A stretch of 64,000 nucleotides of DNA from Xylanibacter ruminicola. GTDB lineage: Bacteria; Bacteroidota; Bacteroidia; Bacteroidales; Bacteroidaceae. The stretch covers positions 105,270 to 169,269 of the forward strand of contig SUYC01000005.1 in assembly GCA_015060625.1 (NCBI GenBank), read 5' to 3'. Of the stretch, positions 16,535 to 24,406 are shown piece by piece. The position numbers were made by a program, and so were the translations under genes. Within the stretch, counting starts at the first letter, position 1, and every line of letters starts with the position of its first letter. Below the pieces are notes generated by a model. It did no database searches and was not told the origin of the DNA. It worked only from the letters and a program-made list of their open reading frames with translations.

Positions 16535-16591
16535 GTGAAAATTGTGAAGTAATTTGTGAAACAAAAGTATCAGGAAATCGTCGTAACTTTG
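16535..16591 (+). promoter_or_regulatory. Probable AraC operator and promoter of the flavodoxin operon
   Basis: GTGAAA occurs at 16535-16540 and 16556-16561, 21 bp apart. TAACTTTG at 16584-16591 fits the -7 element. The nearest TTG (16554-16556) is 27 bp upstream of it, the same unusual spacing as at the other two AraC-divergent promoters in this window. Confidence 0.45.
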
Positions 16592-16616
16592 CGCCCAGTT
16601 AGAAACTGGTCGCGAA

Positions 16617-16682
16617 ACTCGGCGGCGCCTCAGCAATTGGAGCGAGCTCCATTGCGTTCGGCTTGCACGAGCTTTGCATCCA
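16617..16682 (+). repeat. Palindromic GC-rich segment in the flavodoxin leader
   Basis: Between promoter and start codon there is a GC-rich insert with a perfect hairpin, TGGAGC-GA-GCTCCA (about 16637-16650), and arms rich in CTCGG/GCGTTCGGC. Its reverse complement ends GCCGAGTTTCGCGA, resembling the end of repeat copy A (GAGCAAGTTCGCG). It is probably a diverged member of the same class of small palindromic repeats. Confidence 0.4.
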
Positions 16683-16702
16683 AATTCAAAAGTATATTTA
16701 AA

Positions 16703-17308
16703 ATGAATATCAAAAGTATCATCACAGCCGCCATAGCATTGCTGATTTCCACAGCTTGCAGCGGTGGCGCAAAACAGGAGAAAGTTATGAACAAGGATGG
16801 TAAAAGTTTGGTAGTATTCTTCTCACATGCGGGAGACAACTACTCAGTAGGAAACATTGAGGTAGGTAACACGAAGATTGTGGCAGACTACATCACAGAA
16901 GTGACAGGTGCAGAGCAGTTTGAAATCGTTACCCGCAAGTACGACGGGATGGCTTATACACCGCTCATCAATCTGGCAAAGGAAGAAGTTAAAAACGGTG
17001 AGTTGCCTGAATATGAAGGCGACATCGACCTAAATAAATACGACACTGTGTTTATCGGTGGCCCCGTATGGTGGGGCACTTATCCTCAAGTAATGTTTAC
17101 CTTCTTCAAGAAGCATGTTAATGACCTGAAGGGCAAGACCGTCATTCCTTTCACCACCCACGAAGGTTCTGGATTGGCCAACTGTGTGGAGGATGTGAAG
17201 GAATCATTCCCTGGGGCAAATGTCACCAAGGGCTTCAGCATCTACGGTCACGAGGTGCGCACAGAAAAGAAAAAGGTCGAGAAGTGGCTTAATAGTTTAG
17301 GATATTAA
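16703..17308 (+). CDS. Membrane-anchored flavodoxin (lipoprotein)
   Basis: A 201-residue protein whose start (MNIKSIITAAIALLISTACS) gives a signal peptide with a lipobox Cys at about residue 19. It continues as a flavodoxin: SLVVFFSHAGDNYSVG (phosphate-binding loop, shifted from the usual T/S-x-T-G), then TVFIGGPVWWGTYPQVMFTF and IPFTTHEGSGLANCVEDVK. It would bind FMN and carry electrons at the periplasmic or outer-membrane face, unlike classical cytoplasmic flavodoxins. It heads a run with an aldo-keto reductase (11 bp later) and an iron alcohol dehydrogenase, suggesting reductive detoxification of aldehydes or quinones. The physiological electron donor is unknown. Confidence 0.85.
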   Translation: MNIKSIITAAIALLISTACSGGAKQEKVMNKDGKSLVVFFSHAGDNYSVGNIEVGNTKIVADYITEVTGAEQFEIVTRKYDGMAYTPLINLAKEEVKNGELPEYEGDIDLNKYDTVFIGGPVWWGTYPQVMFTFFKKHVNDLKGKTVIPFTTHEGSGLANCVEDVKESFPGANVTKGFSIYGHEVRTEKKKVEKWLNSLGY

Positions 17309-17319
17309 TAACGAAGATT

Positions 17320-18165
17320 ATGGAGTATATTAAACTATCAAACGGTGTCAAGATGCCGACATTGGGCTACGGTGTGTTTCTCGTAAGCCCTGACGAGTGT
17401 GAGCGTTGTGTGAGCGATGCTTTGAGTGTAGGCTATCGCCTGATTGATACGGCACAGGCCTACCAGAATGAGGAGGGCGTTGGCAATGCCTGGCGCAAGA
17501 GTGGCATCAAGCGCGAAGATTTGTTCCTTGTAACAAAGGTCTGGATATCCAATGCTGGTGAAGAACAGGCTGCCAAGAGCATCGATGAGAGTCTGCGTAA
17601 GTTGCAGACGGAGTACATTGATTTGTTACTCATCCATCAGGCCTACAGCGACGTGTTCGGCTCATGGCGGGCGATGGAGAAAGCCTATCGTGCAGGCAAG
17701 GTTCGTGCCATCGGTGTGAGCAACTTTCAGGCAGGCCGTTTCTTCGACTTTGCCCACTATGTAGAGCTGAAGCCTATGGTGAACCAGCTGGAGTGCAACA
17801 CGCTTTCTCAGCAGACGGGCATTGAGCCGATTCTTGGCGAGTTTGGCACTAAAATGATGGCATGGTATCCACTCGGTGGACAAGGAACAGACGGCATTGT
17901 GAAGAACGAACTGCTGACTACTATCGGCGCCAAGTATAATAAGACTGCCGCTCAGGTCGCTCTCCGTTGGCTCACCCAGCGTGGCATCGTGGCTATTCCA
18001 AAGTCGAGCCATAAGGAGCGCATGGCGCAGAACATCGACATCTTCGACTTCTCGCTGAGCGACGAGGAGATGGCTCATATAGCTAAGATGAACCAGCACG
18101 ACGCAGGCACCAGAGATTTCGGCGACCCACAGTTTGTGAAATACTTAATTCAGAATTACGGATAA
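17320..18165 (+). CDS. Aldo/keto reductase
   Basis: A 281-residue NADPH-dependent carbonyl reductase with a TIM-barrel fold. The catalytic residues are in family motifs: Asp and Tyr in LIDTAQAYQNEEGVGNAW (about 45-60), Lys in FLVTKVWIS, and His in DLLLIHQAY. The cofactor loop is IPKSSHKERMAQN (about 226-238). It resembles the 2,5-diketo-gluconate/methylglyoxal reductase branch; the substrate is inferred only as a small aldehyde or ketone. It is tightly packed between the lipoprotein flavodoxin and the iron alcohol dehydrogenase, so all three probably share the AraC(2)-controlled promoter. Confidence 0.93.
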   Translation: MEYIKLSNGVKMPTLGYGVFLVSPDECERCVSDALSVGYRLIDTAQAYQNEEGVGNAWRKSGIKREDLFLVTKVWISNAGEEQAAKSIDESLRKLQTEYIDLLLIHQAYSDVFGSWRAMEKAYRAGKVRAIGVSNFQAGRFFDFAHYVELKPMVNQLECNTLSQQTGIEPILGEFGTKMMAWYPLGGQGTDGIVKNELLTTIGAKYNKTAAQVALRWLTQRGIVAIPKSSHKERMAQNIDIFDFSLSDEEMAHIAKMNQHDAGTRDFGDPQFVKYLIQNYG

Positions 18166-18179
18166 TAAAAAAAACAACT

Positions 18180-19352
18180 ATGTTAGGAAACTTTTCTTAT
18201 TACAACCCCACCAAACTGTATTTTGGTGATGAGTCTTTGAACTTCCTCAAGGACGAACTGAAGGGCTACGGCCCAGTGGTGCTGCTCAACTACGGCAGTG
18301 GCAGTGTAAAACGTAACGGCATCTACGACCAGGTGGTGGCTATCCTCAAAGAGGCAGGCAAGACCATTGTTGAGAACCCTGGCGTGATGACCAATCCAAC
18401 CTTAGAGAAACTGCATGAGGGCGTCAAGATTGCCCGCGAGAACGAGGTAGATTTGATCCTTGCCCTTGGCGGCGGCAGCGTTTGCGACTACTCAAAGGCC
18501 GTGGCTGCATCTGTCTATTATGAAGGCGACTACTGGGACAAGTTCTGGCTGAAGCAGGAAAATCCCGCTAAGGACCAGAGACTGCTGCCTGTGGGCTGTA
18601 TCCTGACGATGGCTGGCACAGGCTCTGAGATGAACGCCGGCACTGTGATTACAGATGCAGAGCATACTTTCAAGGTGGGGCATGTGTTCGACAGTCGTCT
18701 GATGCCTAAGTTCTCTATCCTCAATCCGAAGTTCACGATGACCGTACCCGAGAACCAGATGAAAGCGGGTATCTACGACATTATGAACCACATCATGGAG
18801 CAGTACTTCTCGGACTTCGATGACAATACCAGCGACTACCTCTCTGAAGGACTGATGCGTTCTGTCATCCACAGCAGCCGCATCGCTGTAAAGAATCCTC
18901 AGGACTACGAGGCACGCTCGAACATCATGTGGACAGCCACATGGGCACTGAACACCCTTATCGGGCTGGGCAAGCAGCAGGACTGGATGGTTCACATGAT
19001 TGGTCACAGCGTGGGTGCTTGGACACATGCCCCCCACGGCTATGCGCTGGCATCTGTCTCAATGGCCTACTATCGCCGCGCCATGCAGAACGGTCTGTCT
19101 AAGTTTGTGCGCTTCGCCAAGAACGTGTGGAATATCCAGAGCAACGGAATGACCGACGAACAGATAGCCGAAGCTGGTCTGCAGGCCCTGAAAGCCTGGA
19201 TGCAAGAGATAGGTCTGCCCTTGACCATCAGCGAGCTGGGTGCCACTGAAGATATGATTCCTGGCATCACCGAGGGCACCATCTGCTATCCCGCCGGTTA
19301 TCTGAATCTGACGAAGGAGGACGTGAAGGAGATTCTGAAGGAGAGCATGTAA
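18180..19352 (+). CDS. Iron-containing alcohol dehydrogenase (YqhD/BdhA type)
   Basis: A 390-residue class III alcohol dehydrogenase. It has the NAD(P)-binding GGGSVCDYSKA (about 100-110), TMAGTGSEMNAGTVITDAE, and metal-ligand His residues in HMIGHSVGAWTHAPHGYALA (about 272-291). Length and motif order match NADPH-dependent butanol/aldehyde reductases. It probably reduces toxic aldehydes to alcohols. The pairing with an aldo-keto reductase and an AraC gene parallels the YqhC-YqhD-DkgA arrangement of enterobacteria (established for that system, inferred here). The stop is one base before the ATG of the next gene, so they are co-transcribed. Confidence 0.93.
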   Translation: MLGNFSYYNPTKLYFGDESLNFLKDELKGYGPVVLLNYGSGSVKRNGIYDQVVAILKEAGKTIVENPGVMTNPTLEKLHEGVKIARENEVDLILALGGGSVCDYSKAVAASVYYEGDYWDKFWLKQENPAKDQRLLPVGCILTMAGTGSEMNAGTVITDAEHTFKVGHVFDSRLMPKFSILNPKFTMTVPENQMKAGIYDIMNHIMEQYFSDFDDNTSDYLSEGLMRSVIHSSRIAVKNPQDYEARSNIMWTATWALNTLIGLGKQQDWMVHMIGHSVGAWTHAPHGYALASVSMAYYRRAMQNGLSKFVRFAKNVWNIQSNGMTDEQIAEAGLQALKAWMQEIGLPLTISELGATEDMIPGITEGTICYPAGYLNLTKEDVKEILKESM

Positions 19353-19353
19353 C

Positions 19354-20367
19354 ATGAAACGAATCGCTTTATTTATAATCGCAATGATGATGATGGCAAC
19401 AGCAGATGCACAGACGTTGACTGAGCGTTAAAAGGGATTGGCAGCATGTGCCTGCCTCATGGCACAGGGTGATATGAATCGTTTGGAGCCTACCGTGCGT
19501 ATGGCTCTCAACAAGGGCGTAACCATCAACGAACTGAAGGAGGCCTTCTCGCAACTCTATGCCTATACCGGCTTTCCACGTTCGCTGAATGCACTTGGCG
19601 TGCTGAGCAAGGTGTTGGACGAAGGCAAAGCCAACAAGCAGCCGGAATGGCAAGAAGGCAAGCCTTGGAAGCGTCCTGCAGAGTGGGATGATGCTAAGAA
19701 GGCTTACGAACTGGGCGTGAAAAACCAGACACAACTCTCAGGAAAGCCCTTTAACTATGAGTTCTGTCCGCAGGACGACTACTATTTAAAGTCACATCTC
19801 TTTGGTGACATCTTCGCTGGCGACCAGCTCTCTGCTGCAGATCGCGAGATAGTAACCGTAGCAGCCCTGAGCGGTCTCGATGGTGTTGCTCCACAACTGG
19901 CTGCCCACAAGCAGGGCGCCGTGAACATGGGCAATAGTCAGGAACTGGTCGATGAACTCTGCACTTGGCTCTGCAACGAAGGTTACACCCTGAACACCAA
20001 GTGGCCCAAGGGCGAGCCTAATCCTTACGGAAAGTATTTCATTGGTCAGAGCTATCTGGCTGATGTTGGTGGTGGTGTGATGAACGTCACCTTCGAGCCT
20101 TGCTGCCGCAATAACTGGCATATTCACCACAAGCAGGTGCAAGTGCTCATCTGCGTTGCAGGGCGCGGCTGGTATCAGGAATGGGGCAAGGCTCCCGTTG
20201 AGATGACTCCCGGCACTGTCATCGCCGTACCCGCAGAAGTCAAACATTGGCACGGCGCACAGAAAGATTCATGGTTCCAGCATCTCACGTATCATAAGGA
20301 TGTTCAGGAAGGGGCCAGCAACGAGTGGTGCGAGCCAGTAGATGATGACACCTACAATGCACTGTAG
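19354..20367 (+). pseudogene. Carboxymuconolactone decarboxylase-cupin fusion, interrupted by an ochre codon
   Basis: The gene begins with ATG at 19354 and a clear signal peptide (MKRIALFIIAMMMMATADAQ). TAA at 19429-19431 interrupts codon 26, in LTER-stop-KGLAACACLMAQ; a Gln would be expected there, so a single C-to-T change (CAA to TAA) explains it. After it the frame stays open for 310 codons: two AhpD/CMD-type domains (about 30-115 and 135-210) and a C-terminal cupin with HIHHKQVQVLI and VPAEVKHWHGAQK as metal-binding motifs. Downstream in-frame TTG (19438) or ATG (19459) codons could restart a cytoplasmic protein lacking the export signal. A sequencing error cannot be excluded. Confidence 0.8.
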
Positions 20368-20372
20368 AAAAT

Positions 20373-21266
20373 TTACTTTCCCAAGAACTCCGAGGGCGTG
20401 ATGCCGACGATGCGCTTGAAGAGACGGGTAAAATGATGGGGGAAATCGAATCCGAGCAGGCGGGAGGTCTCGCTGATGTTGTGGCCGTTCATCAGCAGGC
20501 TCTTGGCCTGGTTGATGACGTAATTGTGGATGTAACCAATGGCTGTGCCACCAGTTGCCTTGTGGACAATATCGCCAAAATAACGTGGCGAATAAGCCAG
20601 TTCGGAGGCACACCAGGCGACGGTTGGCAAACCCTGGGATAGTTGACGATTCTCGCGGAAATAGGTTTGTAGCAGGTTGTGAAAGCGCTTCAGCAGGTCA
20701 GTCTCTCCCTTGTCCTTTTCGAACAGCTGGCGCTGATAGATGCGGTTGCAGTATTCCAGTATAAGGCGCAGATAAGCCAGCAGCACATTTCTCAATGACG
20801 GTGAGTCCTCGTGCGTCTGCAACTCTTGTCGCATCAGAGCCACCAACTGCGTGATGCAGAGCCATTCGTCGGGCTCCATGCGCAGCGAACCATCAAAGAA
20901 ATACGAGAAGAACTGATAGCGGTCTATCTGGCGTTCCAGTTCAGTGCCGTTCAACAGTTCGGGCGACCACAGCAGCACCCAACCACATAACGAGATGCGT
21001 TCGCCGTTGTCCTCCAGTCCACCGATCTGTCCTGGTTCCACTGCAATGATAGAACCATCGCTCACCTGCCATTTCCGCATGCCGTATGAGAGATTACGGG
21101 GGAACTGCCGCTGAATGAACAGCCCATACACGCCATAGTTGTTCAGACTGTGACGGAAGGGTGCCAGCTCGTCGTAATGGATGATGCTAATTAATGGGTG
21201 CAACACTGGTGCATCCACAAAACGAGCGTAGTCGTTAGGAGTTTCAACCTTCAGAATATTCTTCAT
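20373..21266 (-). CDS. AraC family transcriptional regulator (3)
   Basis: A 297-residue regulator starting at MKNILKVETPNDYARFVDAP (21266). The N-terminal cupin-like domain (about 1-165) contains SLCGWVLLWSPELLNGT. The C-terminal AraC HTH pair (about 195-295) has LAYSPRYFGDIVHKATGGTA, LLMNGHNISETSRLLGFDFP and HHFTRLFKRIVGITPSEFLG. It has the style of AraC regulators that control oxidoreductase operons in Bacteroidales. It is convergent with the CMD-cupin gene (5 bp between stops) and divergent from the amidohydrolase/monooxygenase chimera, which it probably controls. Confidence 0.87.
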   Translation of the reverse strand: MKNILKVETPNDYARFVDAPVLHPLISIIHYDELAPFRHSLNNYGVYGLFIQRQFPRNLSYGMRKWQVSDGSIIAVEPGQIGGLEDNGERISLCGWVLLWSPELLNGTELERQIDRYQFFSYFFDGSLRMEPDEWLCITQLVALMRQELQTHEDSPSLRNVLLAYLRLILEYCNRIYQRQLFEKDKGETDLLKRFHNLLQTYFRENRQLSQGLPTVAWCASELAYSPRYFGDIVHKATGGTAIGYIHNYVINQAKSLLMNGHNISETSRLLGFDFPHHFTRLFKRIVGITPSEFLGK

Positions 21267-21336
21267 GTCGGTGGCAAAGGTACGCAAAATAGTCTAATAA
21301 TGGTAGAAATTTAATGTTTTTTTAGCGCTTTCTGCG

Positions 21337-21397
21337 AAATTGGTATATAATCAGCCAATTTGTGTAATACCTATATTATATATTGTTCGTACCTTTG
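21337..21397 (+). promoter_or_regulatory. Probable promoter and operator upstream of the chimera operon
   Basis: TACCTTTG at 21390-21397 fits the -7 element. TTG at 21360-21362 lies 27 bp upstream of it. AAATTGG (21337-21343) and CCAATTT (21355-21361) form a perfect 7-bp inverted repeat overlapping that TTG, a candidate regulator site. Confidence 0.45.
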
Positions 21398-21405
21398 CAG
21401 TCGAA

Positions 21406-22005
21406 ATGAGAAAAGTATTATTGCTAAGTCTTATGATAGCAGCAAACGGTTTCGCTCAGGGTGTGATTGATGTGCACTCACACCTCATCACTCCTGAGTT
21501 TGTGTCATCACTTGAAAACGAGGGACGACTGATGGACGAGGGATTCCCCTTGCCAAAGTACAATGTGAAGAATCATCTCAGATGGATGGACGAGGCTGGT
21601 GTGGAGACGTCGGTGTTGACATTGGCGGCTCCACAACCTTCGTCTGCAGAGGTGGTGAGACAGACCAATGAGGCTGCCGCTATGATTGTCCGCATTGCTG
21701 AGATTGAGGTCTATCCGCAGTATATGAAGGAATATCTCGCCTTTGCTAACGAGGTGGATCGCCTGAGTATAGAGCGCGAGCCTGGTGTCATCTGCCTGTA
21801 TCCCATGCAGAGTGTTGAGGACTCATGCCAGATTCGCATCCTCGAAATCTATGCCTCCGATGAAGCCTATCAGCAGCACCTGAAGACCGATCACTTCCAG
21901 AAGTACAAGCAGGGCACACTCCACATGGTGAAAGACCTCAAACTGCCCACCATGAAGCCACTCGACCCAGAGACAATGAAACTGATATTCAAAAAACAAA
22001 GATAA
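21406..22005 (+). CDS. Chimera: amidohydrolase N-terminus fused to antibiotic-biosynthesis-type monooxygenase
   Basis: The 199-residue frame begins with a signal peptide (MRKVLLLSLMIAANGFAQ) and the start of a metal-dependent amidohydrolase: GVIDVHSHLITPEFVSSLEN, with the first metal-binding H-x-H, up to QTNEAA (about residue 91). It then switches without a break to a complete ABM/YdhR-like ferredoxin-fold monooxygenase (IVRIAEIEVYPQYMKEYLAF to IFKKQR, about 94-199). Amidohydrolases of this type need some 300 residues, so the first part cannot be catalytic. An in-frame deletion that removed the rest of one gene and the start of the next is the simplest origin. The result would export the monooxygenase domain, which is often periplasmic in such operons. 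Confidence 0.75.
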   Translation: MRKVLLLSLMIAANGFAQGVIDVHSHLITPEFVSSLENEGRLMDEGFPLPKYNVKNHLRWMDEAGVETSVLTLAAPQPSSAEVVRQTNEAAAMIVRIAEIEVYPQYMKEYLAFANEVDRLSIEREPGVICLYPMQSVEDSCQIRILEIYASDEAYQQHLKTDHFQKYKQGTLHMVKDLKLPTMKPLDPETMKLIFKKQR

Positions 22006-22584
22006 ATGATGCATAAGTATTTATTATTTTTAGCCGGCATGCTGTTCTGCAGCTGTTCTGCAGACAACGAAGCGAAAGCAGAAACACCTACTATGAATAA
22101 AATTTATATCACTATCGATGGACAAACGCAAAGCGCGACACTTGTGGACAATGATGCCACACGCGAGTTGGTTGCTGCACTTCAGAATGCACCCATAACA
22201 GTGACTCTCAACGACAACGATTTTGAGATATGGGGTTCTTTAGGCAAATCGCTGACAACGAAAAACGAGCAGATGACAGCCCAACCCGGAGACATCGTTC
22301 TTTATAACGGCAGCAACATATGCATCTTCTACGAGTCAAACTCTTGGAGCTATACTCGTTTAGGACATATCGACGGACTGTCAGAAAATGAGCTTCGCAC
22401 ATTCCTCAAAGCAGGCGAAAGCAACATCAGTGTGACACTTTCGCTTACTTCAAGTACGACCGCCATCAAGAGCGTCAATGGTAATCGTTTGAAAAATGGA
22501 GATTATTATTCTCTGAATGGCGTGAAAGTGGAGAACCCTTCAAAAGGTATCTATATCAAGAACGGTAAAAAAGTTATATTATGA
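22006..22584 (+). CDS. Cyclophilin-like fold lipoprotein
   Basis: A 192-residue protein with a lipoprotein signal (MMHKYLLFLAGMLFCSCSAD). A cyclophilin_like domain (about 35-145) follows, with VDNDATRELVAALQNAPITV, DFEIWGSLGKSL, PGDIVLYNGSNICIFYESN and YTRLGHIDG. The C-terminal 40 residues (NGDYYSLNGVKVENPSKGIY then IKNGKKVIL) resemble the short C-terminal sorting-like modules of Bacteroidetes surface proteins. The function is unknown; related domains often sit beside flavodoxins and alpha/beta hydrolases. The ATG follows the upstream stop with no gap, and the 3' end overlaps the hydrolase start by 4 bp, showing tight translational coupling. Confidence 0.8.
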   Translation: MMHKYLLFLAGMLFCSCSADNEAKAETPTMNKIYITIDGQTQSATLVDNDATRELVAALQNAPITVTLNDNDFEIWGSLGKSLTTKNEQMTAQPGDIVLYNGSNICIFYESNSWSYTRLGHIDGLSENELRTFLKAGESNISVTLSLTSSTTAIKSVNGNRLKNGDYYSLNGVKVENPSKGIYIKNGKKVIL

Positions 22585-23720
22585 GAACAATAATCATCAC
22601 AATGCTGCTGGGCGGAATGCTCGTAGCATGTAACAACAAACAAACTATTAATAACGATATGGAACAGAAGTTAGAATTGACGCAGGAGTGGGATAAGGTG
22701 TTCCCGCTGAGCGAGAAAGTGAACCACCGCAAGGTGACGTTTAAAACACAGTATGGCCTAACACTAGCAGCAGACCTCTATACGCCTGCGGCGAGTGAAA
22801 AGTCAAAAGTTAAAAGTGAAAAGTTGCCTGCCATTGCGGTCTCTGGTCCCTTTGGTGCCGTGAAGGAGCAGTGCAGTGGACTCTATGCCATGAAGATGGC
22901 AGAGCGTGGTTTCGTGGCGCTGGCTTTCGACCCTTCATATACGGGTGAGAGCAGCGGTGAACCGCGTCGAACGGCTTCGCCCGACATCAATACCGAGGAC
23001 TTTATGGCTGCGGTCGATTTCCTGTCGAAACAGGACAATGTGGATGCCGAACGTATTGGCATTATCGGTATCTGCGGTTGGGGTGGCATCGCACTGAATG
23101 CTGCCGCCGCTGACACTCGCATCAAGGCAACTGTAGCCTCTACGATGTATGATATGACTCGTGTCAGTGGCAACGACTACAACGATGCTTTCGACAACGA
23201 GCAGTGGCGTCATAGGAACCGCGAAAACCTTTCAAAGCAACGCCTCACCGATCCCAACGCGATGGCTGGAGGTGTGTTGGATACCGTGCCCCCACAGGCA
23301 CCCAACTTCGTGCACGACTACTACGACTATTACAAGACCCCACGCGGCTACCACAAGCGCTCCGGCAACTCTAACGACGGCTGGCGCGTCATCGGTACAC
23401 AGGCCTACGCCAACAGCCGCTTCCTGTACTACATCAACGAAATCCGCTCTGCCGTTCTTGTGATGCACGGTGCCGATGCACACTCACGCTACTTTGGCGA
23501 GGCTGCCTATCACTATATGGTGGATGGCAAAGCCGATGGTTATAAGTTTGTTGGCGAGCCAAATCCCAACCCCGAAAACAAGCAGCTGCTCATCATCCCC
23601 GATGCCACCCATTGTGACCTCTACGATGGCGGCTACGAGGAAAAGGCAGGTCAGGGTCAACCCAAGAATATGATTCCCTGGGACACGTTGGCAGAGTTTT
23701 TCGCCAAAAATTTGAAGTGA
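22581..23720 (+). CDS. Alpha/beta hydrolase lipoprotein with Cys-type nucleophile elbow
   Basis: A 379-residue hydrolase with a lipobox signal (LLGGMLVACNNK). The fold shows LTLAADLYTP, a possible oxyanion region (AVSGPFGAVKEQ), and the nucleophile elbow GICGWGG (about 158-164), where Cys replaces the usual Ser as in dienelactone hydrolases. Likely acid and base are Asp in VLVMHGADAHSRY and His in IPDATHCDLYDGGY. It resembles the YcjY-like group. An extra charged segment (EKSKVKSEK, about 73-81) is encoded by a four-fold AAAAGTN heptamer repeat and looks like a recent insertion at a surface loop. It is translationally coupled to the cyclophilin-like gene. Confidence 0.85.
   Translation: MRTIIITMLLGGMLVACNNKQTINNDMEQKLELTQEWDKVFPLSEKVNHRKVTFKTQYGLTLAADLYTPAASEKSKVKSEKLPAIAVSGPFGAVKEQCSGLYAMKMAERGFVALAFDPSYTGESSGEPRRTASPDINTEDFMAAVDFLSKQDNVDAERIGIIGICGWGGIALNAAAADTRIKATVASTMYDMTRVSGNDYNDAFDNEQWRHRNRENLSKQRLTDPNAMAGGVLDTVPPQAPNFVHDYYDYYKTPRGYHKRSGNSNDGWRVIGTQAYANSRFLYYINEIRSAVLVMHGADAHSRYFGEAAYHYMVDGKADGYKFVGEPNPNPENKQLLIIPDATHCDLYDGGYEEKAGQGQPKNMIPWDTLAEFFAKNLK
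22798..22825 (+). repeat. Heptamer tandem repeat inside a coding region
   Basis: AAAAGTC, AAAAGTT, AAAAGTG and AAAAGTT follow one another without gaps. They encode the Lys/Ser/Val/Glu-rich segment of the alpha/beta hydrolase between the first strand and the LPAIAV strand. Confidence 0.75.
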
Positions 23721-23721
23721 G

Positions 23722-24360
23722 ATGATTGAAATTCGAGAAGCTACAAAAAGTCAGGCTGAAGAGATTGCACGCCTGATAATGACGGCCATGACGGCCGACT
23801 GTTGCCTGTATTTCTGTGGCGAAGGCCATGGACAGGAGGATATGACCGCCGGTCGAGCCGGCTCACGCTCGGCCGAGCAAGCAAGCTTGCACCGCTCTCG
23901 CTTACTGGCAGCCTTTCTGAAAATGATGACGATGCTTGTTGAGCGTGAAGATTCGCAGTATAGCTATCGGAATGCGCTGGTGGCTATGGATGAGGATAGG
24001 GTAGTGGGCACCTCTGTCAGTTATGATGGAGGGTGCTTGCATGAGCTTCGTCGTGCCTTTATCGAGGCTGCCAAGGAGTATCTGGGCAAGGATCACTCGG
24101 GGATGGATGATGAGACACAGGCGGGCGAACTGTATCTTGATTCACTAGCCGTGCTCCCGGAATATCGTCGTCGGGGTATTGCTCGACAACTGCTGATGGC
24201 AACCAAGCAGCGGGCCAACCGCTTGGGGTTGCCATGTGTGGGGCTTTTGGTAGATAAGGATAATCCCGTGGGTGAAGCATTATACGCCTCGGTTGGATTC
24301 CACTATGTGAATGATAGCCAATGGGGCGGTCATCCCATGAAACATCTTGTATTAGTTTGA
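23722..24360 (+). CDS. GNAT N-acetyltransferase carrying a palindromic-element insertion
   Basis: A 212-residue acetyl-CoA-dependent acetyltransferase. It starts IEIREATKSQAEEIARLIMT; the acetyl-CoA loop is LYLDSLAVLPEYRRRGIARQ (R-R-x-G-I-A motif, about 134-153), and the end is GLLVDKDNPVGEALYASVGF. About residues 41-64 (MTAGRAGSRSAEQASLHRSR and the next few) have no counterpart in the fold as I know it and are encoded by a GC-rich palindromic repeat, also present near 16426-16488. The frame is kept through the insert. One base separates it from the hydrolase stop, so it ends the same operon. The substrate is unknown. Confidence 0.85.
   Translation: MIEIREATKSQAEEIARLIMTAMTADCCLYFCGEGHGQEDMTAGRAGSRSAEQASLHRSRLLAAFLKMMTMLVEREDSQYSYRNALVAMDEDRVVGTSVSYDGGCLHELRRAFIEAAKEYLGKDHSGMDDETQAGELYLDSLAVLPEYRRRGIARQLLMATKQRANRLGLPCVGLLVDKDNPVGEALYASVGFHYVNDSQWGGHPMKHLVLV
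23846..23905 (-). repeat. Palindromic dispersed repeat, family 2 copy B (inside GNAT gene)
   Basis: The segment holds three short palindromes in a row: CCGGTCGAGCCGG, GCTCGGCCGAGC and GCAAGCTTGC. Its reverse complement begins GTAAGCGAG and runs through AAGCTTGCTT and GCCGAGCGTGAGC, collinear with copy A at 16426-16472. It encodes the extra residues of the acetyltransferase. Confidence 0.6.
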
Positions 24361-24406
24361 GACAGAAAGAGAGCTGAACTGAGAAATCAGACTGATGATA
24401 TGGTAT

